Of a stretch of DNA of 64,000 nt, positions 1 through 9,195 are shown one piece after another. The number at the start of each line of letters is the position of its first letter. Position 1 is the first letter of the stretch. Source of the DNA: Hygrophila difformis (lineage: Eukaryota > Streptophyta > Magnoliopsida > Lamiales > Acanthaceae). The position numbers and the translations under genes are program-made. The notes below the pieces were generated by a model. It was not told the origin of the DNA, ran no database searches, and was given only the letters and a program-made list of their open reading frames with translations. The stretch lies in contig JAOANR010000001.1 of assembly GCA_030278955.1 (NCBI GenBank), forward strand, positions 39,272,890 to 39,336,889, written 5' to 3'.

Positions 1-328
1 TTAATTTATAAATAAATGGATTAATCTAAAATATATTTAGAATAATGTAGGGTATTACAAAACTCCTATCTTAATTTTATTTGGATCTCAATTTAATTTA
101 AAATTCGAAATATTGAGTCAATCTATATTTGGTTCCCGTGCAATAATTTATTTAATTAAATTATTTTCGACTTCACGGGTTCTTGGAATTTTGATTCCTT
201 TTTAAATTAAATTACATTTCTCATTTTCTTATGATTCTTTATCCATGTATTATATTTATTTAAGTATTGTATTTATTTATTATCTATTTATTTATTTATT
301 TTATGTTGCAACATTCTCGGGTATTACA
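1..328 (-). repeat. Left (3') LTR of the gag-less gypsy element, partial
   Basis: Aligns with 6385-6718 over its whole length, including the shared end CTCGGGTATTACA. The start is outside the window. AT-rich with TTTATTTA runs. Confidence 0.85.
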
Positions 329-620
329 GTCTACCCTCCTTAAGAATCAACTTCGTCCTCGAAATTGTGTTTCGGCTTTTCTCGTGCAAAGGTCTTTTTG
401 TTTGTTTTATTAATTTGTGACTGAACTTAGAATTAAAAATTCTAAGCTGCCTACGTACCCTGTGAAGGGATCAAGCCATAACGTAGTTCAAAACAATTTG
501 AAGTTGTTTATTATATATATATATATATTTATTCAGGATACATCTTATCGACTTGAACTCCAAAAATAAATTATTACGGGGTATCACATCCTCTCCCCCT
601 TAGGGTTTCAGTTATGTTCC
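329..620 (-). other. 3' untranslated region and polypurine tract of the gag-less element
   Basis: Directly next to the LTR, the minus strand reads a purine-rich tract ending AAGGAGGGTAGAC, the expected polypurine tract. The following ~250 bp are clearly similar to 35005-35275 of the complete gypsy element, including the block next to its stop codon (ATCCTCTCCCCCTTA). No coding sequence follows: similarity stops near 620. A (TA)n run lies at about 512-530. Confidence 0.7.
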
Positions 621-794
621 CATGACTGCCTATTCATTATTCTCAAGAAGGTTCGGGTCAAGGTTTTAATGAGCAGTGCGTTTGAAATGGATTTGTTGTT
701 TGGGAATCCAACAAATTTTTTTGGAATAGAGATGTTTTAATAAAAACTTGTTTTTTATTGTCTCCACATAAGGAAATTTTCCAATTCGTACTAG
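621..794. other. Short non-coding stretch before the TRIM palindrome
   Basis: Weakly AT-rich, with no open frame of substance and no recognised similarity. It is the left junction between the gypsy remnant and the TRIM-derived palindrome. Confidence 0.4.
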
Positions 795-3055
795 CGGGGT
801 GACCGCTACGTCTCGGACATCACCCGTGCGGCACCTCGGGTTCCCTCGATACTCTTCGGACACCCGAGGTTCAGCCTTTCTCATCTCCGATGCTTCACTG
901 GTTTCGGCCTCCCGTGGCCTCATCAGGGGAACGGGATCAGCTCCCAACCAGTGCGAAACCCGACGGTGCGCCTATCCTCTCGATAGACTACCGCCGTGGT
1001 CCAAGCACAACTCATTAATGCTGATCCCTTCCGACATGTTCGCGCAACCAGTAAGCATCTCGCTCGTGCCGGACCGGCGCCGGCTCACATTCTCCTCCAG
1101 CTAAATCGATGCACGTCCTCGTGCATGCTGGGGAGTACCCGTCTCTTCATCCCTCTCTCTTCGAGGGTTGTGTGCAATTCCCGTAGCCTCCCACACAACG
1201 TAGCATGCCTCCGCCTTAGTCGCAGTCCGAGCATCAATGGCCTCCTGCCTGGCCCCCTCTGCATAACTATACGGACTTCTTCCGGCATTCCACCCACTTG
1301 TGTCGGGCGCATGGCGAACTTTCACTGTTGCCTGCTTTTGCCCTTCTATGAGCGCTTGGAAAGCTTCCCGCTTGGCCCACTGCTAACTCCGATCATCCCA
1401 TACTGATTGAAGGTTTCAATAGGCTTTCACGTAAGCTTCCTGCCTACTCATCTCATGCTCACGAGCGCTTGGCCACCCGTCTCGATCTCATACTCATTGG
1501 GTGCCTGCCTACTCTCCAATGGCACAAACGCTTGCCTCCTCGATTGATACGGCTTCCTGCCTACTCTATTCGCCTCTGCGATGCGAGCGCTTGGCAAGCC
1601 TTTCGCCCTTCGGCATACAAGCGCTTGGCCCTCATTCGAATCTGCGTGGCAAGAGCAAACCCATAGCTAGCACACATCTGGCTCTGATACCAACTGTCAG
1701 TGGGTGACCGCTCCGTCTCGGACATCACCCGTGCGGCACCTCGGGTTCCCTCGATACTCTTCGGACACCCGAGGTTCAGCCTTTCTCATCTCCGATGCTT
1801 CACTGGTTTCGCGAACATGTCGGAAGGGATCAGCATTAATGAGTTGTGCTTGGACCACGGCGGTAGTCTATCGAGAGGATAGGCGCACCGTCGGGTTTCA
1901 CACTGGTTGGGAGCTGATCCCGTTCCCCTGATGAGGCCACGGGAGGCCGAAACCAGTGAAGCATCGGAGATGAGAAAGGCTGAACCTCGGGTGTCCGAAG
2001 AGTATCGAGGGAACCCGAGGTGCCGCACGGGTGATGTCCGAGACGGAGCGGTCACCCCGTGACAGTTGGTATCAAAGCCAGATGTGTGCTAGCTGTGGGT
2101 TTGCTCTTGCCACGCAGATTCGAATGAGGGCCAAGCGCTTGTATGCCGAAGGGCGAAAGGCTTGCCAAGCGCTCGCATCGCAGAGGCGAATAGAGTAGGC
2201 AGGAAGCCGTATCAATCGAGGAGGCAAGCGTTTGTGCCATGGGAGAGTAGGCATGCACCCAATGAGTATGAGATCGAGACGGGTAGCCAAGCGCTCGTGA
2301 GCATGAGATGAGTAGGCAGGAAGCTTACGTGAAAGCCTATTGAAACCTTCAATCAGTATGGGATGATCGGAGTTAGCAGTGGGCCAAGCGGGAAGCTTTC
2401 CAAGCGCTCATAGAAGGGCAAAAGCAGGCAACAGTGAAAGTTCGCCATGCGCCCGACACAAGTGGGTGGAATGCCGGAAGAAGTCCGTATAGTTATGCAG
2501 AGGGGGCCAGGCAGGAGGCCATTGATGCTCGGACTGCGACTAAGGCGGAGGCATGCTACGTTGTGTGGGAGGCTACGGGAATTGCACACAACCCTCGAAG
2601 AGAGAGGGATGAAGAGACGGGTACTCCCCAGCATGCACGAGGACGTGCATCGATTTAGCTGGAGGAGAATGTGAGTCGGCGCCGGTCCGGCACGAGCGAG
2701 ATGCTTACTGGTTGCGCGAACATGTCGGAAGGGATCAGCATTAATGAGTTGTGCTTGGACCACGACGGTAGTCTATCGAGAGGATAGGCGCACTGTCGGG
2801 TTTCGCACTGGTTGGGAGCTGATCCCGTTCCCCTGATGAGGCCACGGGAGGCCGAAACCAGTGAAGCATCGGAGATGAGAAAGGCTGAACCTCGGGTGTC
2901 CGAAGAGTATCGAGGGAACCCAAGGTGCCGCACGGGTGATGTCCGAGACGGAGCGGTCACCCCGTGACAGTTGGTATCAGAGCCAGGTGTGTGCTAGCTG
3001 TGGGTTTGCTCTTGCCACGCAGATTCGAATGAGGGCCAAGCGCTTGTATGCCGAA
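795..3055. mobile_element. TRIM (miniature LTR retrotransposon) copies arranged as a large palindrome
   Basis: A minus-oriented copy (LTR 795-1087, internal 1088-1694, partial LTR 1695-1811) faces a plus-oriented copy (partial LTR 1812-2064, internal 2065-2671, LTR 2672-2969), followed by the start of a third internal region (2970-~3055). LTRs are ~298 bp and begin TGAGTCGG and end CGTGACA. Each plus LTR end is followed by GTTGGTATCA(A/G)AGCC, an initiator-Met tRNA primer site, and the 3' LTR is preceded by the purine tract GGAGGAGAATG. The ~607-bp internal region has no gag or pol, only repeated GCCAAGCGCT and GAGTAGGC motifs, as expected for a TRIM. Open frames here are mirror images on the two arms and are not genes. 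Confidence 0.8.
2672..2969 (+). repeat. TRIM LTR, complete copy (plus orientation)
   Basis: 298 bp with TG...CA ends, preceded by a purine-rich tract at 2661-2671 and followed by an initiator-Met tRNA primer site at 2972. Inverted partners are 795-1087 (lacking the terminal ~5 bp) and 1695-1811 (partial). Confidence 0.75.
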
Positions 3056-3597
3056 TGGCTAAGGCCGAGATTTGTTATGCTTAGGCGAGCGCATAATTGA
3101 ATGAGATCTAGAATTACGGCAAGATCAGTCTCTAGTGAGCGTTTCTAATTCGATGTCAAGTGTCTAAGTGATCTAGTGCAAGCAAAAGATCTAAGTTAAA
3201 TTGTAGCACGCTTCTAGGTTCTCTAAGTTCAGGCAATGCAGTATGCACATGCAAATGATGATTCCCCCCAAAAATAATTGATGCACTATATATATATATA
3301 TATATATTTTTCCCCATGGGTTTTAAAATAAAAATTTAATCCATGGAATTAATGCTTAAAAATTTAAAGTAATATTTAAAATCCTTGGACCTCTATATTG
3401 GGTCAAAAATAATTATAATTCGGGCTCAAAAATAATTTGGGCTAGGAAACTTTAAAATAATAATAATTTGGGCTTCTATAATGATGACAATAATAATTTA
3501 AAAATAATCATGGTTTTAAAAATAATAGTTTAAAAAAAATAATAATAATAGGTTTAAAAATACTAATTTAAAAATAAGCCGGGCTCTGATAACACTC
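3056..3597 (-). other. 5' leader and primer-binding region of the gag-less gypsy element
   Basis: Resembles 40540-40992 of the complete gypsy element: same purine- and A-rich leader, same TGCACATGCAAATGAT block followed by a C run, same AT-rich tail with repeated TTTAAAAATAATA. Next to the LTR the minus strand reads GTTATCAGAGCC, a diverged initiator-Met tRNA primer site. An AT dinucleotide run lies at about 3285-3307. No genes. Confidence 0.65.
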
Positions 3598-4263
3598 TGT
3601 AACACCCCGAATTTTGGTCACCCAGGTCGGGATGTCACCGCCACACCTCCCTAGCAAGACACGGTTTCTCCGAGCTTGCTAAAGAGATGCAAGGCTATGG
3701 TTTTTCAGAATTTAAAACATTCAAACAGCCCATTTATATATAATTTAAAAATAATGTATCAAAGTTGCAACGGAAAATATTAATTACATATGTATAATGC
3801 AGCAGAATTTAAATATAGGCTAACATGGCCAAAATACGGGTTAAACAGGCCCGTTCATGCAATTTCTAGTCTAACGCAACATTTAAAAATAATGTATTTC
3901 CCAAAATCCCCATGTATGCATATGATGATGCATATTCTTCGGCTCTGAAAGAAAAAGGGAAAAAAACATGGTTTGATCAGCAAAAACATGCTGAGTAAGT
4001 TAACACAGACATGATTATGGGGTTTCAAAGCCATTAATTAGATTTAAAGAAAACATGTTCATACAAGACATGATTTAATTTTATCCATATAATAATAATT
4101 TAAATGCATAACTTAAAAGACAAGGATTTCCATAAGATCATAATTCAACAACATGATAAAATAATCGCAAGACATAATTTAAAGGCATAATTTAAATAAG
4201 GAAAATATTCAAGTATTTCAGGATTCCATTCTGCCCCTTTTGTTCAATATGATCTAGTATAAT

Positions 4264-4640
4264 TTGTTCTTGGGGAATCGAACCCGCAAGAAGTTAAACG
4301 CATCATAGGGAATCAAACCCGTAGGAATCAACACACGTCCTGGGGAATCGAACCCGCAGGAAGACAGACAATCGCCCTTGGGGAATCGAACCTGCAACTC
4401 AAATACATCCTAGGGAATTGAACCAATAGGAATCAACACATATCCTGGGGAATCAAACCCGTAGGAAGACACACCCTGGGGAATCGAACCCGCAAGGTTT
4501 GACACGGACATCCTGGGGAATCGAACCCGCAGGAAAACATACACCCTGGGGAATCGAACCCGCAAGGCTTGACAAAGACATCTGGGGAATCGAACCCGCA
4601 GGAACACAGACGCCCTTGGGGAATCGAACCCGCAAGGTCA
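4264..4640. repeat. Array of eleven tRNA-B-box-like motifs inside an LTR
   Basis: Eleven imperfect copies of TGGGGAATCGAACCCGCA spaced 31-36 bp, alternately followed by AGGAA and AAGG. On the minus strand, the sense strand of this element, each reads GGGTTCGATTCCCCA, matching the T-arm / internal B-box consensus of tRNA genes. Flanks do not fold as tRNAs and no A boxes are spaced correctly, so these are not tRNA genes. Confidence 0.75.
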
Positions 4641-5781
4641 AAACAAGTTTCGCAAATTTCACAAGTTTCAACAAGATTTCAAGATTTGACTCTGTCAACC
4701 ACAGTTCACTTCAAAATTCATTAAAAATCGAGTTTAATTCCAAAAGTTCTGAAATTTGACCAGTGACTCGAAAACACATAGATGAACAAGTTTCATGTTT
4801 TAGGTTTTTCAATCCGAGATACGGAAGTAGGTGAAAAACGTCAATCTTTAACAGGATGATAATCTGTCCGAAAATTCTGACACCAGTTTCATGATTTCAA
4901 GATCTACCATAGCACACTAACTCCAAATTTGATGAAATTTTACAGAGAGATACCTAAGACATATATCTACAACTTTTATGTTCGGCTAAAGTTCCAAATC
5001 GGTCTAGATCTAATGTCAAAAATGTCATCAAGTTCGAACCTAAGTTCTGTCCAGATTTCAAGATTCAAATTCAAAGCAGTTCGGTTTGAGAATGAATTCA
5101 GTATCAAATCATAACGAAAAATCCCAAACATTTACGGAGGTGTTCTTAACATATAGATCTACAACTCTTATGTTTAGCACCAATCCTAGATCGGTCTAGA
5201 TCTAAGGTAAAAATCACCAACAAGTTCGAACTAAAGTTCTGTCAAGAATTTCAAGATCCAGATTTAATGCAGTTCAGTTTTGGGTCGGTTTCAGGTAACA
5301 AAACAATACAAAAAATTCCGAAATTTTTACAGAAGCTAGATCTAAGTCTTAGGAATGTTTTTCGTGTTTTAAGCTTTCTCGTTTGAATAGTTTTAAGGGT
5401 CCAAAAATTCACGCAAAAACGCTGCGCCGTAGGGTTTTTCATATAGACAGATTTTTAGTTTCTTGATTAGATCTTTACGTTAGGTGTATTTTAATTCGCC
5501 CAAAACCATAGTAAGGTTAACTTACTTGAGATTGGATTATCGGCCAGCCAAATTCGTAGGCGTGGCTTCCACGTCCTTCGTTCGTCCTCCGAGATCCTCC
5601 GTTCGCCCTCCTTCACCAACCTACGGCTGTGGAGTGTTGGATCTCGTCCAAGTGCCTTCTTCTTCATCGAAGTCGTTCAACGATCTAATCTCTATATTTT
5701 TTTTGCTATTCTCTTCTTTCCTCTTTTTTTTTTGTATGTATAAATCTTTTTTTTTTAGCAACCAGATATGAAGATGATGGG

Positions 5782-5888
5782 AATTTGGTTTAAAAAGGGG
5801 TGAAGGGTCGGCAGAATTGGAAGTTAAATCTTGGGTAATTTGGTTTAAAAAGGGGTGAAGGGTCGGCAGAATTGGAAGTTAAATCTTC
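5782..5888. repeat. 51-bp tandem duplication within the LTR
   Basis: Two essentially identical 51-bp copies (5782-5832 and 5838-5888) starting AATTTGGTTTAAAAAGGGG, separated by GGGTA-like sequence. Confidence 0.8.
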
Positions 5889-6265
5889 CCAAGATTTACT
5901 CTAACTATCTTCTTGTTGTCTTCTAGATATCCTACACATATTTTAAATATATAATATATATTTCATATCATCTTAAAGATATGCTACATTAAATATATAA
6001 TATATATTGTTCTAGTTATTTATTAATTCCTTTTATTTCACTTTTTGTGTACATAGAATTGATTTGAATAGCATGAAGAAGATTAAATTTTGAATGGAGT
6101 ACTGGGCGTTAGATTTAGGGATTTAGAATCAAAGATTTATTCCAAATCTTTTCCTATAATATTGGATTTGACAATATACTAAAAATAGAGTGAATCTTGT
6201 CATATTAATAAATATAGACTAAATATTTGTTTACAATTATTTAGCTATGTATATATATAGATTGT

Positions 6266-6269
<4 letters not shown>

Positions 6270-6313
<44 letters not shown>

Positions 6314-6335
6314 GTTATTATTATTATTATTATTA
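6270..6335. repeat. (ATT)n microsatellite
   Basis: About 20 ATT repeats interrupted once by ATTGTT. Confidence 0.95.
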
Positions 6336-6718
6336 TAAAATAAAGTTTAATTAATAATTATTTGTATAGTAATTACACACGTAATAAAATAATTTTAATA
6401 TATAAATAAATAGATTAATTTAAAATATATTTAAAATAATGTAGGGTATTACAAAACTCCTATCTTAATTTTATTTGGATCTCAATTTAATTTTGGATTC
6501 GAAATATTGAGTCCATCTATATTTGGTTCCCGTGCAATAATTTATTTAATTAAATTATTTTCGACTTCACGGGTTCTTGGAATTTTGATTCCTTTTTAAA
6601 TTAAATTCCATTTCTCATTTTCTTATGATTCTTTATCCATGTATTATATTTATTTAAGTAGTGTATTTATTTATTATCTATTTATTTATTTTATGTTGCA
6701 AAATTCTCGGGTATTACA

Positions 6719-7050
6719 ATAACTATGATAAAAATTCGAATCAAACTTAAACAATAAATAGTGTCAAAAAGTCAAACGTAACAATTTGACTGAGACGGAG
6801 GAAGTATTAAATAGCCGACAAATACATCATTAACACTCAGCACACATAACTCATCGGACCAGCGCACCAACGCCTGTTCAATATCACTAACTCCGCACAC
6901 TATTCGAACCCCCAAAAAAATTATCATTAATTTACCATTAAATGTATTGAAGCCTATACCAGATATGCATTTACTTGTAATTATGAGAATTCAGTATTAC
7001 TAATTAAAGATTCTACAAAAGTAGATGTTACGCATGTAACTTGATTTTAC
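6719..7050. other. AT-rich intergenic stretch, nothing recognised
   Basis: No open frame of note. It lies between the LTR end and a SINE tail and may be pre-insertion DNA. Confidence 0.5.
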
Positions 7051-7215
7051 TTTTTTTTTTTTTAACAATCTATACAGGCTAAGAAAGAGGTGATGCGAGC
7101 TCAAGCCACACAAATTATAAAGGGACGAAGAGGATGAATAGGGGGTTTCGGGTTGAGTGGGAATCGAATCCCCAATCTAAAGTTGAAAGTTAGAGGTTTT
7201 AGTAAATGTAATACT
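7051..7215 (-). mobile_element. tRNA-derived SINE (same family as 13936-14109)
   Basis: On the minus strand it contains GGGGATTCGATTCCCAC (B-box-like), then a body shared with the SINE at 13936 (GTCCCTTTATAATT..GTGTGGC, CACCTCTTTC), then a poly-A tail seen as the T run 7051-7063. The 5' end is uncertain and I did not find a clear target duplication. Confidence 0.6.
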
Positions 7216-7413
7216 TTTATTATAATTACATACTATATATGTATATATTTATCATTTATGGATGTTTTGAGAGTTCATAATGGGTTATTAAGTGATCACG
7301 CTCCTAAAATGTAAATAGAGAAGAGATGGAAATATCGTTAAATCTAATCACACAATAAAAAAAGAAATCCCTAAGAATGATTCCTCATGCAGCATCGATA
7401 ATTGTGTCACGAA
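7216..7413. other. AT-rich intergenic stretch between two SINEs
   Basis: No recognisable feature. Confidence 0.4.
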
Positions 7414-7431
7414 TGGTAAAAGTTGAAGTTT

Positions 7432-7612
7432 TTTTAGGTGAATATCAGGGTATCCTCATGCCACATTGGACCTAAGACTAATCCCTCGAGGATCGGGTGG
7501 GCATTTAAGGGTTGCCTCTCCCAAAGCAGAATTCTGCATACACAAAGACTCGAACCCGAGACCTTTGCTTAAGCTGCCAGAGCCCCATACCACTCAGGCC
7601 AACTGCGTTTGG
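7432..7612 (-). mobile_element. tRNA-derived SINE, full length with 18-bp target duplication
   Basis: Flanked by identical 18-bp copies TGGTAAAAGTTGAAGTTT at 7414-7431 and 7613-7630. On the minus strand, from the right end, it has an A-box-like TTGGCCTGAGTGG and a B-box-like GGGTTCGAGTC, then ~110 bp of body and a short A tail. Length is 181 bp, normal for plant tRNA-type SINEs. Pieces of the same family occur at 51525-51612 and 52103-52307. Confidence 0.88.
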
Positions 7613-7785
7613 TGGTAAAAGTTGAAGTTTGCTTTGCTATTTTATTTTCTATTTCTATTTTAACTGATGCACAAGCATCGCTAAAAGCACTATCTGTTTT
7701 TGGGAATTTTAAAAGTAATATAATTAATAAAATATTTAAAAATAGTTATATGTAATTCAAGCAGATCTAAATATTGGAAGAGGCG

Positions 7786-9195
7786 ATGGCATCCCTCTCG
7801 CGAACTTCTCCGTTCCACCCTACGTCGTCCACCCGACCATCCCCGGAGCCTCCAAACGTTGAAACTCCTTCGGCACCACGGCGCATGTCCTTTAGAGAGA
7901 TCATGTGTGAGGGCTCTCAGTCGCAACACCCTCGGAACCCTCTGGAGCAGCCCGCTAAGCACATCACGGAACTCGTTGATACGGATTTCTTTAATGGCAA
8001 TCCTTTGTTACCTATGATTGATTTTAACGATGAAGCTCTGAGTCGCCTGTGCGCCCCGTTCCAGGATGCCCTGGTCGTCAAGGTGTTTGGCAAGCGAGTT
8101 GGCCTGGAAACTCTGCGTGATAAGTTGACAAGGCTTTGGAAACCCTCTGGACAATTCATGCTGACGGACACGGCCAAAGGACACTTCTTGGCAAAATTTA
8201 GTCTTGAGGCGGATCGCAAAAAGGCTCTTTTTGGAGGACCATGGTCTGTATTTGATCATCATGTAGCGGTCGTGCCATGGTCAAGGGATTTTCTTGCTCC
8301 CACAACCACCTATACGAAATCTACGGTGTGGGTGCGGGTCCTGGATTTGGATCCCGTATATTATTCGGAGGATGCACTCTTTATTGTGGCCAATTTGATT
8401 GGAAAAGCGAAGAGGATTGACACAACTACGTCACACCTGAGTCGAGGACAGTTTGCAAGGGTATGTGTTGAGGTTGATCTCACGCAGCCTCTTGTAGGAA
8501 AGGTTCGGGTTGCTGGATATTGGCACAATGTTGCCTATGAAGGACTGCATAACATCTGTACTGTGTGTGGGAAATTTGATCCGGGGAATCGGGGCTGTGA
8601 CCACGCGGCCAATGTTCATGCTGATCCTCCTGTTGTGAGGCCTCCTACTTCGGCGGATGCTTCTCGTCGAGGGAAATCTAAGGTAGATGGTGAAGGGAAT
8701 CCTGTGAGCGATCAGCCGGACCCTATGGAGACTAATGCCCCTTCCCAGGAGGAGTCGATCTCCACCCATGGTGAGTGGATCATGGTGAAGCGTCAGCAGC
8801 GGCCTCGACAGAAAGGGGGCAAGCGACCTGAACAACGGATGGAATCCACTGTGCACCCTAAGAAGCCTATGCCAAACCCTAAGAAGACTACGATAGGACC
8901 GAGGCTGCAACCTGACCAGGCTAATTCTTTGGCTCTTGTCCCTGTGCGCGCTTCCACTCTTCAGAAGGCAGCGGCTGTAGGTAAGCCATCGGTTGCTGCG
9001 TCTTCTGGGGGCTATGAGGAACCGCCCGAACCACCGAATAGAGTTAAGGGGAAACGGCCACGCACCAGTCCATCCTCTCAGTCTCCTGTCCAGACGTCAA
9101 ATAGTTTCTTGGCACTGGAGTGGAAGGATAATGACATTAACGACGAATCCTTGGGAGGCGCTGGCCTTGTGAATCCGGGAGTGGTTTCTCAATGA
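7786..9195 (+). CDS. LINE ORF1 protein (DUF4283 / CCHC-like RNA-binding)
   Basis: 469 codons, uninterrupted. The frame is open from 7774 (TTG), but the first ATG is at 7786, giving MASLSRTSPF, which I take as the start. Plant L1 ORF1 proteins bind the element RNA and form the ribonucleoprotein needed for retrotransposition. Residues ~70-200 look like the DUF4283 RNA-binding fold (motifs LWKPSG, GGPWSVFDH, VWVRVLDLD). A zinc-knuckle region follows (CTVCGKFDPGNRGC, about 255-268), but the usual GH pair is absent, so the knuckle is incomplete. The C-terminal half is basic, proline-rich and low in complexity. It ends in ATGA overlapping the ORF2 start by one frame step. Being open in an element with a broken ORF2 is notable. 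Confidence 0.85.
   Translation: MASLSRTSPFHPTSSTRPSPEPPNVETPSAPRRMSFREIMCEGSQSQHPRNPLEQPAKHITELVDTDFFNGNPLLPMIDFNDEALSRLCAPFQDALVVKVFGKRVGLETLRDKLTRLWKPSGQFMLTDTAKGHFLAKFSLEADRKKALFGGPWSVFDHHVAVVPWSRDFLAPTTTYTKSTVWVRVLDLDPVYYSEDALFIVANLIGKAKRIDTTTSHLSRGQFARVCVEVDLTQPLVGKVRVAGYWHNVAYEGLHNICTVCGKFDPGNRGCDHAANVHADPPVVRPPTSADASRRGKSKVDGEGNPVSDQPDPMETNAPSQEESISTHGEWIMVKRQQRPRQKGGKRPEQRMESTVHPKKPMPNPKKTTIGPRLQPDQANSLALVPVRASTLQKAAAVGKPSVAASSGGYEEPPEPPNRVKGKRPRTSPSSQSPVQTSNSFLALEWKDNDINDESLGGAGLVNPGVVSQ

Larger units (their letters stand above)
1..6718 (-). mobile_element. Ty3/gypsy-related LTR retrotransposon without gag-pol (left LTR truncated by window edge)
   Basis: The left LTR ends at 328 and the right LTR spans 3598-6718; both end in the same ...CTCGGGTATTACA. 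Orientation is minus, because the primer-binding-like sequence abuts the right LTR (about 3580-3597) and the polypurine tract the left one. The internal part is only ~3.27 kb. Its outer parts (329-620 and ~3060-3597) resemble the corresponding 3' and 5' untranslated parts of the complete element at 32415-43581, but gag-pol is absent and replaced by a TRIM palindrome. The visible 328 bp of left LTR differ from the right LTR at roughly ten sites plus a 4-bp indel by eye. The right flank is ATAAC; the left flank lies outside the window, so the target duplication cannot be tested. Confidence 0.8.
3598..6718 (-). repeat. Right (5') LTR of the gag-less gypsy element
   Basis: 3121 bp, plus-strand ends TGTAACACCCCG and GGGTATTACA, so TG...CA in either direction. 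It is the same family as the solo LTR at 60868-63581 and more distantly related to the LTRs of the 32415-43581 element. It contains an 11-copy motif array (4264-4640), a 51-bp direct repeat (5782-5888) and an ATT microsatellite (6270-6335). Confidence 0.85.

Noticed and set aside
799..2960. Many open frames of 60-136 codons on both strands
   Set aside because: They occur as mirror-image pairs on the two arms of the TRIM palindrome and have no protein motifs.
4264..4640. Regular repeat-spacer pattern resembling CRISPR
   Set aside because: Plant LTR context, degenerate repeats, short and related spacers, and no cas genes.
4264..4640. Possible tRNA gene cluster from B-box motifs
   Set aside because: No acceptor stem, D arm or correctly spaced A box around any of the eleven motifs.
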